Under the pieces are notes generated by a model, which was not told the DNA's origin, made no database searches, and was given only the letters and a program-made list of their open reading frames with translations. Below are positions 11,062-20,459 of a stretch of 64,000 nt of DNA, in pieces. The translations under genes and the position numbers were made by a program. Source of the stretch: Akkermansiaceae bacterium (lineage in GTDB: Bacteria > Verrucomicrobiota > Verrucomicrobiia > Verrucomicrobiales > Akkermansiaceae). The stretch is taken from NCBI GenBank assembly GCA_028822935.1, contig JAPKCM010000013.1, positions 1 through 64,000 on the forward strand. Reading direction: 5' to 3'. How positions within the stretch are numbered: position 1 is the stretch's first letter; each line of letters starts with the position of its first letter.

Positions 11062-11808
11062 TCATCGCAGCCCCAAATCACTAGCACGCAGACGCTGGAT
11101 CAAACTCAAGCGGAGCACCATCAATCCCCCATAGACCGTGCTCAAAATCGGCACAGGACTCAGCACTAAGCTCACCCGATAAAAAGCCGCAAGTTCCTCA
11201 CTCGTTTCTGCTCCAGAATAAAGAATAATCGTCATCACTCCAACCCCTAGATTTGCGATCCAGAATGACCACCACGCCCCCACTAATTTTCCCATCGTCA
11301 GCCCCAAGGGCTTCTGTGAAGCATCGCAAATCCATGCCATTGCCTGAAAAGGAATCCAAAATTGCGCAATCGGAATAAAGTGCAACGCCCACGACACCAC
11401 GGGGCTATACGATTTCCTACCTCGATAAATCGCCGTAGCACCGTCACGGCTATTAATGAGCCACGCATTTTTGCAAACTCGTGACGTCCAAACACACCAT
11501 ATAATTGCCAAGACGAGCCAGAGAATCAAATAGACGTTATCAATCCACTCGGAGAGACGAGTCACCTTTAAATAAAATGACGATTCATCATCAAAGCTCC
11601 TTTCGCTAAACACTCGGAGGTTAGTCCAGTCAATAAGGCTATAGATCACGTCACCCAAAACACTCACCGCCAGAATCCCGGCAATCACCTTACTCAGAAC
11701 TCCCACCTCGTGGTAACCTCCGTATGGAGATCCTTGGCCTGGATGCCGAGGCAGCGGTGGCGAAACCTCAACGCTCGTGCTGGGGGGAAGATAGAGATTT
11801 TCGCTCAT
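11062..11808 (-). CDS. DUF4328 integral membrane protein
   Basis: A 248-residue protein with a Pro-rich cytosolic N-terminus (first 30 residues) and four to five transmembrane helices: about 37-60, 90-112, 137-160, 170-195 and 210-235. The segment PVVSWALHFIPIAQFWIPFQAMAWI is the hallmark of DUF4328, whose function is unknown. It precedes ppnP on the same strand with a 43-bp gap, so the two may be co-transcribed. Nothing suggests a transporter or enzyme role. Confidence 0.75.
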   Translation of the reverse strand: MSENLYLPPSTSVEVSPPLPRHPGQGSPYGGYHEVGVLSKVIAGILAVSVLGDVIYSLIDWTNLRVFSERSFDDESSFYLKVTRLSEWIDNVYLILWLVLAIIWCVWTSRVCKNAWLINSRDGATAIYRGRKSYSPVVSWALHFIPIAQFWIPFQAMAWICDASQKPLGLTMGKLVGAWWSFWIANLGVGVMTIILYSGAETSEELAAFYRVSLVLSPVPILSTVYGGLMVLRLSLIQRLRASDLGLR

Positions 11809-11904
11809 TAATTAACAACGACGACTCTCTAACATCTTCAAAATCACAGATCACCAAAAAACAATTCGCCAGCAGCAATTTCACAGGGAAAACTGCCGCC
11901 CGCC

Positions 11905-12879
11905 GTGCGCACCACCGACTTCCACTACGACCTCCCCGATGAACTCATCGCCTCCCGCCCCCTCGAGGACCGGGCCGCCTCCCGCATGATGGTCATCGAT
12001 CGTGAGAAGGGCACCATCTCCCACCACCACTTCCGCGAGTTCCCCGACCTCCTTCCGCCCGACCACCTCCTCGTCCTAAATGACACCCGCGTCATCCCCG
12101 CACGCGTCTTTTCAAACGACAGAAAAATCGAGCTCATCCGCACCGACGCCCCCGACCCGTCGAACTGGTGGTGCCTCGTCCGCCCCGGCAAAAAAATGAA
12201 GCCGGGGCGCACCGTCGAAGTCGGCTCCAGCACCGGCACCGTCATCGAGACTAATGACAAAGGTGAGCGGCTCATCCGCTGGGACACCCCGCCCGATCTC
12301 GACAAAGTCGGCCAACTTGCCCTCCCCCACTACATGGAGCGCGAGCCCGAGAAAGCCGACCGCGAACGCTACCAAACCGTCTACGCAAAAGAGGATGGTG
12401 CCATCGCTGCCCCCACCGCCGGCCTCCACTTCACCCCCGAGCTCCTCGCCGGCCTCGACCACACCTTCCTCACCCTCCACGTCGGCGTCGGCACTTTCCG
12501 CCCCGTCAAAGCCGAGGACCCACGCGAGCACGACATGCACTCCGAGCGTTACAGCCTCAACGCCGATGCCGCCTCCCGCATGAACTCCGCCCCTAAGATC
12601 GCCGCCGTCGGCACCACCGTCACCCGCGTCCTCGAACACCTCGCACGCGATGGCCAACCCTTCTCCGAGACCTCCGGCGCCACCGACATCTTCATCTACC
12701 CGCCCTACCAGCTTAAAGCCGTCGACACCCTCCTCACCAACTTCCACCTCCCCTGCAGCACCCTCATGATGCTCGTCTCCGCCTTTGCCTCTCGCGAGCT
12801 CATCCTCGAAGCCTACCACCAAGCCGTCGCCGAAAAATATCGCTTCTACTCCTACGGCGACTGCATGCTCATCCTCTAG
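11905..12879 (+). CDS. queA: S-adenosylmethionine:tRNA ribosyltransferase-isomerase QueA
   Basis: QueA converts 7-aminomethyl-7-deazaguanine in tRNA to epoxyqueuosine using the ribosyl part of S-adenosylmethionine. The 324-residue product has every family block: DFHYDLPDELIASRP at the N-terminus, LVLNDTRVIPARVF, AAPTAGLHFTPELL, VGVGTFRPV, and near the end TNFHLPCSTLMMLVSAFA. Translation most likely begins at the GTG at 11905, since homologues start M-R-T-x-D-F and no ATG is nearby. It is slightly shorter than some homologues (about 340-350). It stands alone, divergent from the DUF4328 gene. Confidence 0.96.
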   Translation: MRTTDFHYDLPDELIASRPLEDRAASRMMVIDREKGTISHHHFREFPDLLPPDHLLVLNDTRVIPARVFSNDRKIELIRTDAPDPSNWWCLVRPGKKMKPGRTVEVGSSTGTVIETNDKGERLIRWDTPPDLDKVGQLALPHYMEREPEKADRERYQTVYAKEDGAIAAPTAGLHFTPELLAGLDHTFLTLHVGVGTFRPVKAEDPREHDMHSERYSLNADAASRMNSAPKIAAVGTTVTRVLEHLARDGQPFSETSGATDIFIYPPYQLKAVDTLLTNFHLPCSTLMMLVSAFASRELILEAYHQAVAEKYRFYSYGDCMLIL

Positions 12880-13010
12880 ACCTTCGGTCAGTTGACAGTT
12901 CTCAGAATTTAGAGTTTTTCTCTCAATCTCCGCCTTTCTCGTTTCCAGTTTCAAAACTTTGGAATTTGTTTAGAGTTTCAATTTCTAGAATTTAGAATTT
13001 CCTCCCAAAA

Positions 13011-13592
13011 ATGCCCACCCTAGACGAACTCTTCGACCTGCTAGACGAAGCAGAAGAAAACGACCAACTCGCCAGCGCCCGCTTCCTCTACGAAGCCATC
13101 CTCGCGCAAGACGAAAGCAACCCCGGCCTCCTCATCCTCCACGCCTCGAACCTCATCGAGCTCGGAGACCTCACCGAAGCCGAGCGCATCCTCGAAACCA
13201 TCGAAGCCGATGAAGAAACCCTCCCCGGCCTCACCACCCAACGGGGCCACCTCGCCCGCGCCCGCGGTCTCCTCGAAGAAGCCGAAAAATTCTACCGCGA
13301 CGCCCACAAGCTTGATCCTACCGATGACGAGAACCTCCTCAATGCCGCCGGCATGGCCTTCCAGCGCGGCGAAACCGCCAAGGCAGAATATCTCCTCCGC
13401 CAAGTGATCGCAAACGACAGCGAAGACATCCTCGATGCCTGGTTCACCCTCGGCACCCAGCTCATCGCCCAACAAAGATACGAAGAATCTCGTACTTCTT
13501 TCGAAGAAGTCATCAAGATCGAGCCCCAGCACGAACTCGCCCACGAGTGGATCGCCGACCTCAACTTCCGCGAAGTCCTCACCCGGGATTAA
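13011..13592 (+). CDS. Tetratricopeptide-repeat protein, cytosolic
   Basis: A 193-residue acidic protein with no signal peptide, built of about five helical hairpins of TPR type. The repeats show the usual A-x-x-x-(Y/F/L)-x-x-A/V rhythm, for example ARFLYEAILAQDESNPG and AEKFYRDAHKLDPTDDENL. TPR proteins act as adaptors; the partner here is unknown. It lies 131 bp after queA and is separated from it by an AT-rich segment containing repeated AGAATTTAGA-like words. No operon partner is evident. Confidence 0.75.
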   Translation: MPTLDELFDLLDEAEENDQLASARFLYEAILAQDESNPGLLILHASNLIELGDLTEAERILETIEADEETLPGLTTQRGHLARARGLLEEAEKFYRDAHKLDPTDDENLLNAAGMAFQRGETAKAEYLLRQVIANDSEDILDAWFTLGTQLIAQQRYEESRTSFEEVIKIEPQHELAHEWIADLNFREVLTRD

Positions 13593-13689
13593 AAAAACGT
13601 AGCAGAGGCTCTCAGCATCTGATCTGCAATCCCAAGAATTCTATTCGATTGGCTCAAATTTGAACCAGTAATTTGAGCCATCCTGCTCT

Positions 13690-13915
13690 CGTTCAGAAGC
13701 CCTCATACGTAACGAAGCCCAACGGGATGGAACACTCCACGCTCATCCCTAAAGGGGCGATCTAATCTCCCGTATCCTTCAATCAGAAGCCCCATCCCCG
13801 GAAGGGATTCAAACGATAGCGCAGGGTTGCAAACCCCGGGACCTCAATCTCCCAAAGATCCCGCACACCGGAGGGCTACCGGACCCGATCTTCCAACATA
13901 CCCGAGAATCAACTC
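13690..13915. repeat. Probable interspersed intergenic repeat (PVC-type)
   Basis: The 13593-13943 gap has no convincing gene. Its middle reads like the C/G-rich interspersed repeats I recall from Verrucomicrobiota and Planctomycetota intergenic regions: short blocks such as GGGATTCAAACGATAGC, GGGTTGCAAACCCCGGGA and CACCGGAGGGCTACCGG, several with small internal inverted repeats. Only one copy is seen in this window, so the assignment is by resemblance and needs a genome-wide comparison. Confidence 0.35.
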
Positions 13916-13943
13916 TAACCCTCCCTCGCTAGCCCGTCATCCC

Positions 13944-14240
13944 CTACTCCGCCTTCTTCCCACTCTTAAAATCGATTCTAAGACTGATGAGTCGAAGAAC
14001 CACACTCAGCGCGCAACAGAATCCCGCTACCCCCGCCCCGATAAAAACTCCCCAAATCATCCCGACAGAAGCGGCATACCGCACCGGATGAGAAAGCTCC
14101 TCCCCGTATCCCCCAAACAAATTGTTCACAAAACCAGGCGAAAGACTTCCAATCAATGCTGCAAACCCTCCACCTACGACGGCAGCCCCAATCGCTCCAG
14201 CAAGGATGATTAGAAAAAAGTGAATCGCTGTCTTTGTCAT
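13944..14240 (-). CDS. Small membrane protein, unknown
   Basis: A 98-residue protein with two or three hydrophobic helices (about residues 5-31, a short Gly-rich loop, and 56-86), then a basic tail ending KSGKKAE. The Gly-rich middle (AAVVGGGFAALIG) suggests closely packed helices. I do not recognise a family. It lies downstream of the flavoprotein gene on the same strand with a 275-bp gap, and its composition agrees with neighbouring genes, which supports it being real. Confidence 0.55.
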   Translation of the reverse strand: MTKTAIHFFLIILAGAIGAAVVGGGFAALIGSLSPGFVNNLFGGYGEELSHPVRYAASVGMIWGVFIGAGVAGFCCALSVVLRLISLRIDFKSGKKAE

Positions 14241-14515
14241 GTCAGTATCTTTTTGGATGCAATTCGTTAAGATCCAATATTAGAGCTGCAAAAGCGATTC
14301 GTCAAACACTCCAGAAGAAAGCGCGCGAACGCCATCAATCGCCCCTCCTCTTCCTTTCAGCAGCTGTCGGAAGATACTCTCGCCCCGAAAAAACCTCCTT
14401 TACGAAAAAGCGTGTCGTTCTCCAAATCTCGGTGTTCTTAAACTCGATATAGTCAGTCACCTGAGAATCGGGCTCCGACTCATAAAAAGGCCGAACCCAC
14501 CCCGACTCTGGCCCA

Positions 14516-15736
14516 TCACATTCCCCCCGAAATCGCCATCCCCGCCAAGTGCCCCGTCGTCCAAGCCGCTTGAAAATTAAACCCGCCCGTCACCCCATCG
14601 ATATCAAGCACCTCGCCCGCGAAGTAGAGACCCGGAGTGGCCTTGCTTTCCATCGTCTTGAGATTCACATCCTTGAGAAGCACTCCACCGCAAGTGACGA
14701 ATTCATCCTTATTGATACTCTTTCCAAGCACCTGAAATCGGGCTTCGATCAGCTGTCCGATCAGCGCCTTTTCCTGATCACGCGTGAGCTTCGCCCAAGT
14801 CATTTCATCGGCAATTCCAGCCGCCTCACAAAGGCTCTGCCAAAGCCGCCGCGTGACTCCATCGATCAACGAGCGCTTGAGCACCTTACGTGATCCGTGG
14901 TTCTGCCGCTCATTTTTAAAGATGCCCGTGATCGTCTCTTCCGTCTCGCTCCCGCTCCAATTAATCCGAAGCTCAAACTGGTAATCGACCTCGGCCAGGC
15001 TCCGCGCGCCCCAAGCCGAAGCTTTGAGAATGGCGGGCCCGCTCAATCCCCAGTGCGTGATCAAAACAGGCCCAGTGGTCACTTGCTTGCCTGCATGCAC
15101 CGTAGCATTCGGCACCGAGACCCCGGGGAGATCTTTAAGACGGGCATCATTAATCTTAAAGGTGAAGAGCGAGGGCACAGCCGGATCAAGCGCGTGCTGA
15201 AAGTCCTCCGCAGGGATGCGCGCCTGCTTGGTGCGAATGCCACCCGTCGCCACGAGCACGTTCTTCGCCTGCAGCGTCTCACCCGTCGACGTCACCATTT
15301 CAAAATACCCCGCCTCCGTCTTCACGATCGAATCCACCCCGCAGCGCGTCCGCCACTCCACCCCCGTTTCCCGCGCGGCCTTCGTCAGGCAATCAATGAT
15401 CGTCTTCGAGTCATCCGTCACCGGAAACATCCGCCCATCACCCTCGACCTTCAGCTCCACCCCACGCGACTCAAACCACTCCACCGTGTCACTCACCTGA
15501 AAGCGATGAAACGGCCCAATGAGCGACTTCTTCCCCCTGGGATAATTCTCCACCAACTCCCGCGGCTCGAAACAATGATGCGTCACATTGCACCGTCCCC
15601 CGCCCGAGATCCGCACCTTCGTGAGCACCTCCGCTCCCTTTTCTAAAATCAAGACCTCCGGCACCCCCATCTCCCCGGCCGTGATCGCCCCGTAGAACCC
15701 CGCCGCTCCTCCACCGATCACTACCAATTCATGCAC
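14516..15736 (-). CDS. NAD(P)/FAD-dependent oxidoreductase, BaiN/HI0933 family
   Basis: A 406-residue flavoprotein. The dinucleotide-binding fold starts at once (VVIGGGAAGFYGAI, residues 5-18). It is followed by the signature KVRISGGGRCNVTH (about residues 40-53), FPVTDDSKTIIDCL, LVATGGIRTKQ, and a C-terminal FAD-binding block GLYFAGEVLDIDGVTGGFNFQAAW. All match the YhiN/HI0933/BaiN family, whose members are soluble flavoproteins of mostly unknown substrate. Length is normal (about 400). It is monocistronic or leads a short unit toward the small membrane protein. Confidence 0.9.
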   Translation of the reverse strand: MHELVVIGGGAAGFYGAITAGEMGVPEVLILEKGAEVLTKVRISGGGRCNVTHHCFEPRELVENYPRGKKSLIGPFHRFQVSDTVEWFESRGVELKVEGDGRMFPVTDDSKTIIDCLTKAARETGVEWRTRCGVDSIVKTEAGYFEMVTSTGETLQAKNVLVATGGIRTKQARIPAEDFQHALDPAVPSLFTFKINDARLKDLPGVSVPNATVHAGKQVTTGPVLITHWGLSGPAILKASAWGARSLAEVDYQFELRINWSGSETEETITGIFKNERQNHGSRKVLKRSLIDGVTRRLWQSLCEAAGIADEMTWAKLTRDQEKALIGQLIEARFQVLGKSINKDEFVTCGGVLLKDVNLKTMESKATPGLYFAGEVLDIDGVTGGFNFQAAWTTGHLAGMAISGGM

Positions 15737-15846
15737 CCGCCTAGTGGAGCAGAAAGCAAGCGCTCTGTAGAGTCTCGCAAAACACCCTTTTCTAACTTAC
15801 AAAGTAAATACTTATATTTACTTTGTAATTTTCATATTCAGAAAAA

Positions 15847-17275
15847 ATGAAGACGCACCGACTTCTTTTCATCGCACTCACCACCCTCATTTCCCAACCC
15901 TCCAACGCGGCGAGACAGCTCCTCGTTCAGGAAGGAGATCTCGTCGAATATTTGCCCTACACACCCAAATCCGTCCTCTGGTTTAACCCCACGGAAATCA
16001 TCTCTTCTCAAAAAGCCCCGCTCGGCTTCGGCAGGCCCTCCCTCTTCCTGGAGATCGCCACCCCTCTCAATTTCAATCGAATCTACCTCAAGGAAACCTT
16101 CGATCTCAAAGAACTTCCAAAATCGCTCGTGCTCACCATGAAACACAATAGCGGCCCATTTGCCCTTTATCTCAACGGACAATCCCTTGGAACGGTCGAA
16201 GACGACTTCCCAGAAACTAACCCTCAAGGCTTTCGCCAATACGACTTCACCTATCACCTCTCCAAACTCAGACCCTTCAAGCTCAACCACTGGGCTCTCT
16301 ACGCCGTCACCGACATCGTAATCCCCATCCTCCATGGCGAACCACAAACACCCGAAGACCACCCTCTCCAATTCGATCTCGGCAATGATATCCTCCACGA
16401 AACCGGAAAAGGGATCTTCTTCGACATCCACAGAGCCCCCAACCAATCAAACGCCCGCTTTACCATCCAACCCCACCGACAGCACCTCCATCGATCTCTC
16501 GGTCTACCACAATGACGAGAAGGTCTTCGATATCACACCCGGAGCTCCAAATACTCTCGTCCATATCTTAAACCCTGGAGAAGACTCAGCCTGCTACGAA
16601 CTCCGTGCCATCAATGACCAAGCCGCCGAAGCCGGCGAATTCTTCCTGATCCGATCCGGTAACGACCGCATCACCATCCGAATCCCGGCCAACGACACCA
16701 TCGTCACCCGAACCACACCCACCGGCAAAGGCTCACTCCACCAAGCCATCCTCAACACCAATCTCCTCCCGGGTCCAGACTCGATCTTCTTCAGTGATGC
16801 TGCGGGTGTCTCCTTCTTTCAGGAACCCGTCACCATCAACCTCGGAGACACCCAACTCCCTGACTTCGGAAAGGATCCTCTCATTATCTGGGGACCCAAT
16901 TCGCACCAAAGACTCACCATCCGCTCCCAAAGAAATCGCATCTTTTCAAGCTCATCGTCCGACGACCTAACTCTCAAAAACCTTGTCTTCCAAGACACCT
17001 CGTCTGCCGTCTTCCTCTCACGCTACCAAGGGAGATTCAACATCTCTAACTGTGAATTTATCGACTGCACCATTCCCCTCGATCTCTACACCCGCACCTA
17101 CTCCCCCATCATCAATCAATGCCTCGAAGCCAAAACCAGACGACTTAATCGTTTTTGGGCCCACTCAATCAAATCACTATGGTCATGTTGCCATCGTAGC
17201 AAGGGTGGGGAGACGCAAAACTGGAAATCGCGCAACAGAATCCAGGCCCAAAAGGAAATTCCCGGGCCTCCATGA
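15847..17275 (+). pseudogene. Secreted protein gene broken by a single-base frameshift
   Basis: A first frame (15847-16515) encodes a signal peptide (TLISQPSNAA) and a jelly-roll-like region (PFALYLNGQSLGTVEDDF). A second frame, shifted by one base, continues sensibly with TDSTSIDLSVYHNDEKVFDI. Removing one C from the CCCC run at 16471-16474 joins the two into one protein of over 400 residues that also contains GSLHQAILNTN and a right-handed-helix-like LTLKNLVFQDTSSAVF segment, as in PVC choice-of-anchor or parallel-helix proteins. This is either a true frameshift or a sequencing error in the C run. After about 17120 the frame loses protein character where a CHAP fragment begins. Confidence 0.65.
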
Positions 17276-17315
17276 ACCTCCAGCTTCAGAACGGATCCTG
17301 AAGGCTAACAAATGA
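17127..17315 (+). pseudogene. C-terminal fragment of a CHAP-domain (peptidoglycan hydrolase-like) protein
   Basis: In the third frame the sequence reads KPKPDDLIVFGPTQ then NHYGHVAIVARVG. This is the strand around the catalytic histidine of CHAP amidase/endopeptidase domains (pattern P-x-G-D-L-I-V-F then G-H-V-A-I-V). It then runs to a TGA at 17313-17315. The upstream part with the catalytic cysteine is absent and replaced by the end of the broken gene before it. The fragment therefore looks like a deletion or recombination remnant rather than an active enzyme. Confidence 0.5.
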
Positions 17316-17402
17316 TCGTGTCCTCGGATGATTCAGAATGCCAAAGACCTGAGCACCAGTGACTCCATAATTCCCGTCCAAATATCTTTGCCATTCGCAG
17401 AG

Positions 17403-18614
17403 CTACTTCTTCAAGCTCACACAAACCAACTTCCCGCCGTTCGAGCGGGCAAAAAGTCGACCGTCCGAAAACGCCGGCGGCGACCAGCAAAGCTTCGGCA
17501 AAATTTTGTGGCGACCCGTGATGGAAAACTGATTGCCGCTCTCTTTTCCAAAGATGAGCTCCCCTGTTTCGGAGAGAATGATGAGCTTGTCGCCCGACAT
17601 CAAAGCCGAGCCGCGGGATCCTGAAATGGGCGTCACCCACTTCAGCTTTCCCGTTTTCATCTCCATGCGATAGACTTCCGCCTTCATTCCCTTGTCTCCG
17701 AAGACCCCAATAATATCGCCCTCCTTCGGCAGCGCATTTTGAAAAATCATGCGCCGCTCGCGATCGCGGTGCAGCTCCTTGGGCTCGTCTCCTGATAGAT
17801 CAAGCACGATGTTGCCCATGCCATAGCCCGAGGAGAGGTGGAGCATGTTGTTTTGAAAGACTGGATTAGAGGCATTGACGTCGTAGGGCGTTCTCCAGGT
17901 GTAATCAAAAAGAACGACACCCTTCGCCGCGAGATCATAAGCCACAAGCTTGCGACCATGAAAAATGAAGGCCGTTTTCTTCCCGCGATAGTCCGCGATC
18001 ACCGGTGCGGAATAACCGGCCTTGGCCGCATCCTCCGACTGCCAGCGCAGCTCTCCTGATTTCTTATCGAGAGCGACGAGCGCACCACTTTTGGGACAAG
18101 GAAGACAAAGCAATAGATCTTCGAAAATCGTGGGCGAGGCCGAGTAACCCCACATCGGGGCCTTCCCCTTAAAGTCCTTTTTGAAACTCTTCGTCCACGC
18201 GATCTTTCCCGACTTCAAATCGTAACACGCCAAGCGACCGCTTTTGGACAAACCGTAAACCCGACCTTCATGGATCAAGGGCGTGGCACCCGGACCCCCG
18301 GTGTAAAACTTCGGGTCCAATTTTTCCTCGTAAGTGTCCTTCCACTCCACCTCCCCCGTAGCTGCATCGAAGCACCAAACGGTATCCTTGTTGTCCGAGT
18401 TTCCCACCGTCACTGCGAGACCACCCGCCACTGAGATCGACGAACAGCCTTTCCCAATGTCAGCCGTCCATAGCGTCTTGGGCGCTTCATCGTTCCAATC
18501 GATGTGCAGTTCTTCCGCAACTGACCCATTTCCCTGGGGACCCAAAAAACCGGGCCAATCCCCGGCATAAGAAATGACAGGAAGAGCGAGCAAAAAGGTC
18601 AAAAGCACTTTCAT
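17403..18614 (-). CDS. Secreted PQQ-like beta-propeller protein
   Basis: A 403-residue protein with a signal peptide (residues 1-17, ending SYAG) and the PVC-typical mature start DWPGFLGPQGNGSV. Repeated propeller blades show A-x-D-x-x-x-G-x-x-x-W motifs, such as CFDAATGEVEWK, CYDLKSGKIAWTKSF and ALDKKSGELRWQ. It is periplasmic and may bind a ligand; the catalytic residues of true quinoprotein dehydrogenases are not evident, so an enzymatic role is unproven. It faces away from the lipoprotein and sulfatase genes to its right. A paralogue lies at 54841-56097. Confidence 0.85.
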   Translation of the reverse strand: MKVLLTFLLALPVISYAGDWPGFLGPQGNGSVAEELHIDWNDEAPKTLWTADIGKGCSSISVAGGLAVTVGNSDNKDTVWCFDAATGEVEWKDTYEEKLDPKFYTGGPGATPLIHEGRVYGLSKSGRLACYDLKSGKIAWTKSFKKDFKGKAPMWGYSASPTIFEDLLLCLPCPKSGALVALDKKSGELRWQSEDAAKAGYSAPVIADYRGKKTAFIFHGRKLVAYDLAAKGVVLFDYTWRTPYDVNASNPVFQNNMLHLSSGYGMGNIVLDLSGDEPKELHRDRERRMIFQNALPKEGDIIGVFGDKGMKAEVYRMEMKTGKLKWVTPISGSRGSALMSGDKLIILSETGELIFGKESGNQFSITGRHKILPKLCWSPPAFSDGRLFARSNGGKLVCVSLKK

Positions 18615-18798
18615 TGGTCACTACCAATAGCCCCTTCCATCCAAGTTGCAAGGTGCCGCTTTTGAGAGCCCCTCTCTTCCCAGAATCATCGCCTTCATTT
18701 CACTAAATGTCGCTCTCCTTGAATTTCGGAAGTCAGGAAAAAAGCGGACACTTTTTTGCCCATCTTGCTTATTTCGGAGTTTTTTGTAAGATAGCCAG

Positions 18799-18981
18799 AT
18801 GCTTCGCTGCGCCCTGATCACGATCGTCTGTGCTTTAATCTCCTCTTGCTCCCTCATCACCACTCCGGTGAAGATCGTCGGAAAAGCCACCACCACCACC
18901 ATCGGCCTCACCGGAAAAGCCGCAGGCGCTGGAATCAGCGCTCTCACCCCCGGCGGCGATTGCGAAGTCGCGGAAGAATAG
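18799..18981 (+). CDS. Small lipoprotein
   Basis: A 60-residue protein with a lipoprotein signal peptide and lipobox (LISSCS, lipidated Cys17). A Thr/Gly/Ala-rich mature part (VKIVGKATTTTIGLTGKAAGAGI) and an acidic end follow. TTGCTT (18765-18770) and TAAGAT (18787-18792), 16 bp apart, could form a promoter very close to the start. It lies 29 bp before a sulfatase gene and may be co-transcribed. A similar small lipoprotein is at 32368-32556. Function unknown. Confidence 0.65.
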   Translation: MLRCALITIVCALISSCSLITTPVKIVGKATTTTIGLTGKAAGAGISALTPGGDCEVAEE

Positions 18982-19010
18982 CCCAAATAGAATCGTATCA
19001 AGGCACAATC

Positions 19011-20459
19011 ATGCGCTTCCTGATTCTCTTCTGCCTTGCCCTCACCGCTTCGCTTACCGCGAAGAAGCCCAATTTCCTCTTTATCATCGTCGATGACCAA
19101 TCGCCGTTTGACCTCAAGGTCTACGATCCCAAGTCGGCTTTGGAAACACCCAACATCGACCAACTCGCGCACGATGGACTCGTCTTCGATGGCTCCTACC
19201 ACATGGGCTCCTGGATGGGCGCGGTCTGCACCTGTTCTCGTCACATGATCATGACCGGGCGCAGCGTCTGGCACCTCCCTTCTAACAACCCCAAGAAGAA
19301 AACGGGACCCAACGGAAACAACCCCGCACTCGTCCCGCTAAATCTTGAAAAAAACTCGCTCGCCGCCGTCTTCAACCGCGCGGGATACGACACCATGCGC
19401 ACTTGCAAGCGCGGCAACTCGTTCTCCGGCGCGAATAACCAATTCCAAGTCGTCAAGGACGCCACCAAACGCGGCGGCACCGATGAAACCGGCTCTCATT
19501 GGCACGGCCAACAAGTCCTCGACTACCTCGACAGCCGCGAGTCCACCAAAGACAAAGATCCCTTCCTCATCTACTTCGGCTTCTCCCACCCGCACGACGA
19601 GCGCAACGGAAAGCCCGAACTCCTCGACAAATATGGCGCCAAAAATCACCGCGATAAAAAATTCCTCCCCACTCTTAATCCCAAGCAGCCTGAGCTTCCC
19701 ATCAACTACCTTCCAAAACACCCCTTCTCCCACGGCCACCCCAACCTCCGTGATGAAGTGAGCGTCCCTGGCGTTTGGAAGAATCGCGATGAAGCCACCA
19801 TCCGCAATGAAATCGGCCGCGAATTCGCTTGCTCCGAAAATATCGACATCCAAATCGGACGCGTCCTCAAGAAAATCGAAACAATGGGCGAAATCGATAA
19901 CACCTACATCATTTACACCTCCGACCACGGCATGGCCATCGGCCGCCACGGACTCCAGGGAAAACAGAACCTCTACGAGCACACCTGGCGCGTCCCTTAC
20001 ATCGTCAAAGGCCCTGGCGTGAAAAAAGGCCGCGTGCAAGGAAACATCTACCTCCTCGATACCCTCGCTACCCTCTGCGACCTCGCCGACATCAAGCCCC
20101 CGAGTACCAACGAGGGAACCAGCTTCAAACCCGTCCTCACCGGCGATAAGAAAACGATCCGCGACACCCTCTTCGGCGTCTACGCCGGAGGCACCAAACC
20201 CGGCATGCGTTCTGTGAAAAAAGGCGACTGGAAACTCGTCAAATTCGACGTCCTCGATGGCCAAGTACGAGAAACGCAATTGTTCAACCTCAAGGAAAAC
20301 CCCAACGAATTCCTCCCCGAGCACCGTAAAAATAATCCCAAGCTCACCAACCTCGCCACCTTAAAAGAGCATGCCGCCAAACTAAAGGAAATGGAAGCCC
20401 TCCTCAAATTCGAGATGGAGCGCCTCAACGATCCCTATCCTCTCTGGAATCAGAAGTAA
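19011..20459 (+). CDS. Secreted sulfatase (family S1) with atypical C-x-C-S-R active-site motif
   Basis: A 482-residue protein with a signal peptide (residues 1-17) and the alkaline-phosphatase/sulfatase fold: PNFLFIIVDDQSP (metal-binding Asp pair), TPNIDQLAHDG, and YTSDHGMAIGRHGL near residue 302. The formylglycine site reads C73-T-C-S-R77, with Cys where the usual Pro or Ala stands, followed by the canonical M-T-G-R. The start at 19011 fits the signal peptide; the frame is open 165 bp further upstream but that stretch is an Arg/His-rich shadow of the lipoprotein gene. The sulfated substrate, probably a polysaccharide, is unknown. Confidence 0.88.
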   Translation: MRFLILFCLALTASLTAKKPNFLFIIVDDQSPFDLKVYDPKSALETPNIDQLAHDGLVFDGSYHMGSWMGAVCTCSRHMIMTGRSVWHLPSNNPKKKTGPNGNNPALVPLNLEKNSLAAVFNRAGYDTMRTCKRGNSFSGANNQFQVVKDATKRGGTDETGSHWHGQQVLDYLDSRESTKDKDPFLIYFGFSHPHDERNGKPELLDKYGAKNHRDKKFLPTLNPKQPELPINYLPKHPFSHGHPNLRDEVSVPGVWKNRDEATIRNEIGREFACSENIDIQIGRVLKKIETMGEIDNTYIIYTSDHGMAIGRHGLQGKQNLYEHTWRVPYIVKGPGVKKGRVQGNIYLLDTLATLCDLADIKPPSTNEGTSFKPVLTGDKKTIRDTLFGVYAGGTKPGMRSVKKGDWKLVKFDVLDGQVRETQLFNLKENPNEFLPEHRKNNPKLTNLATLKEHAAKLKEMEALLKFEMERLNDPYPLWNQK

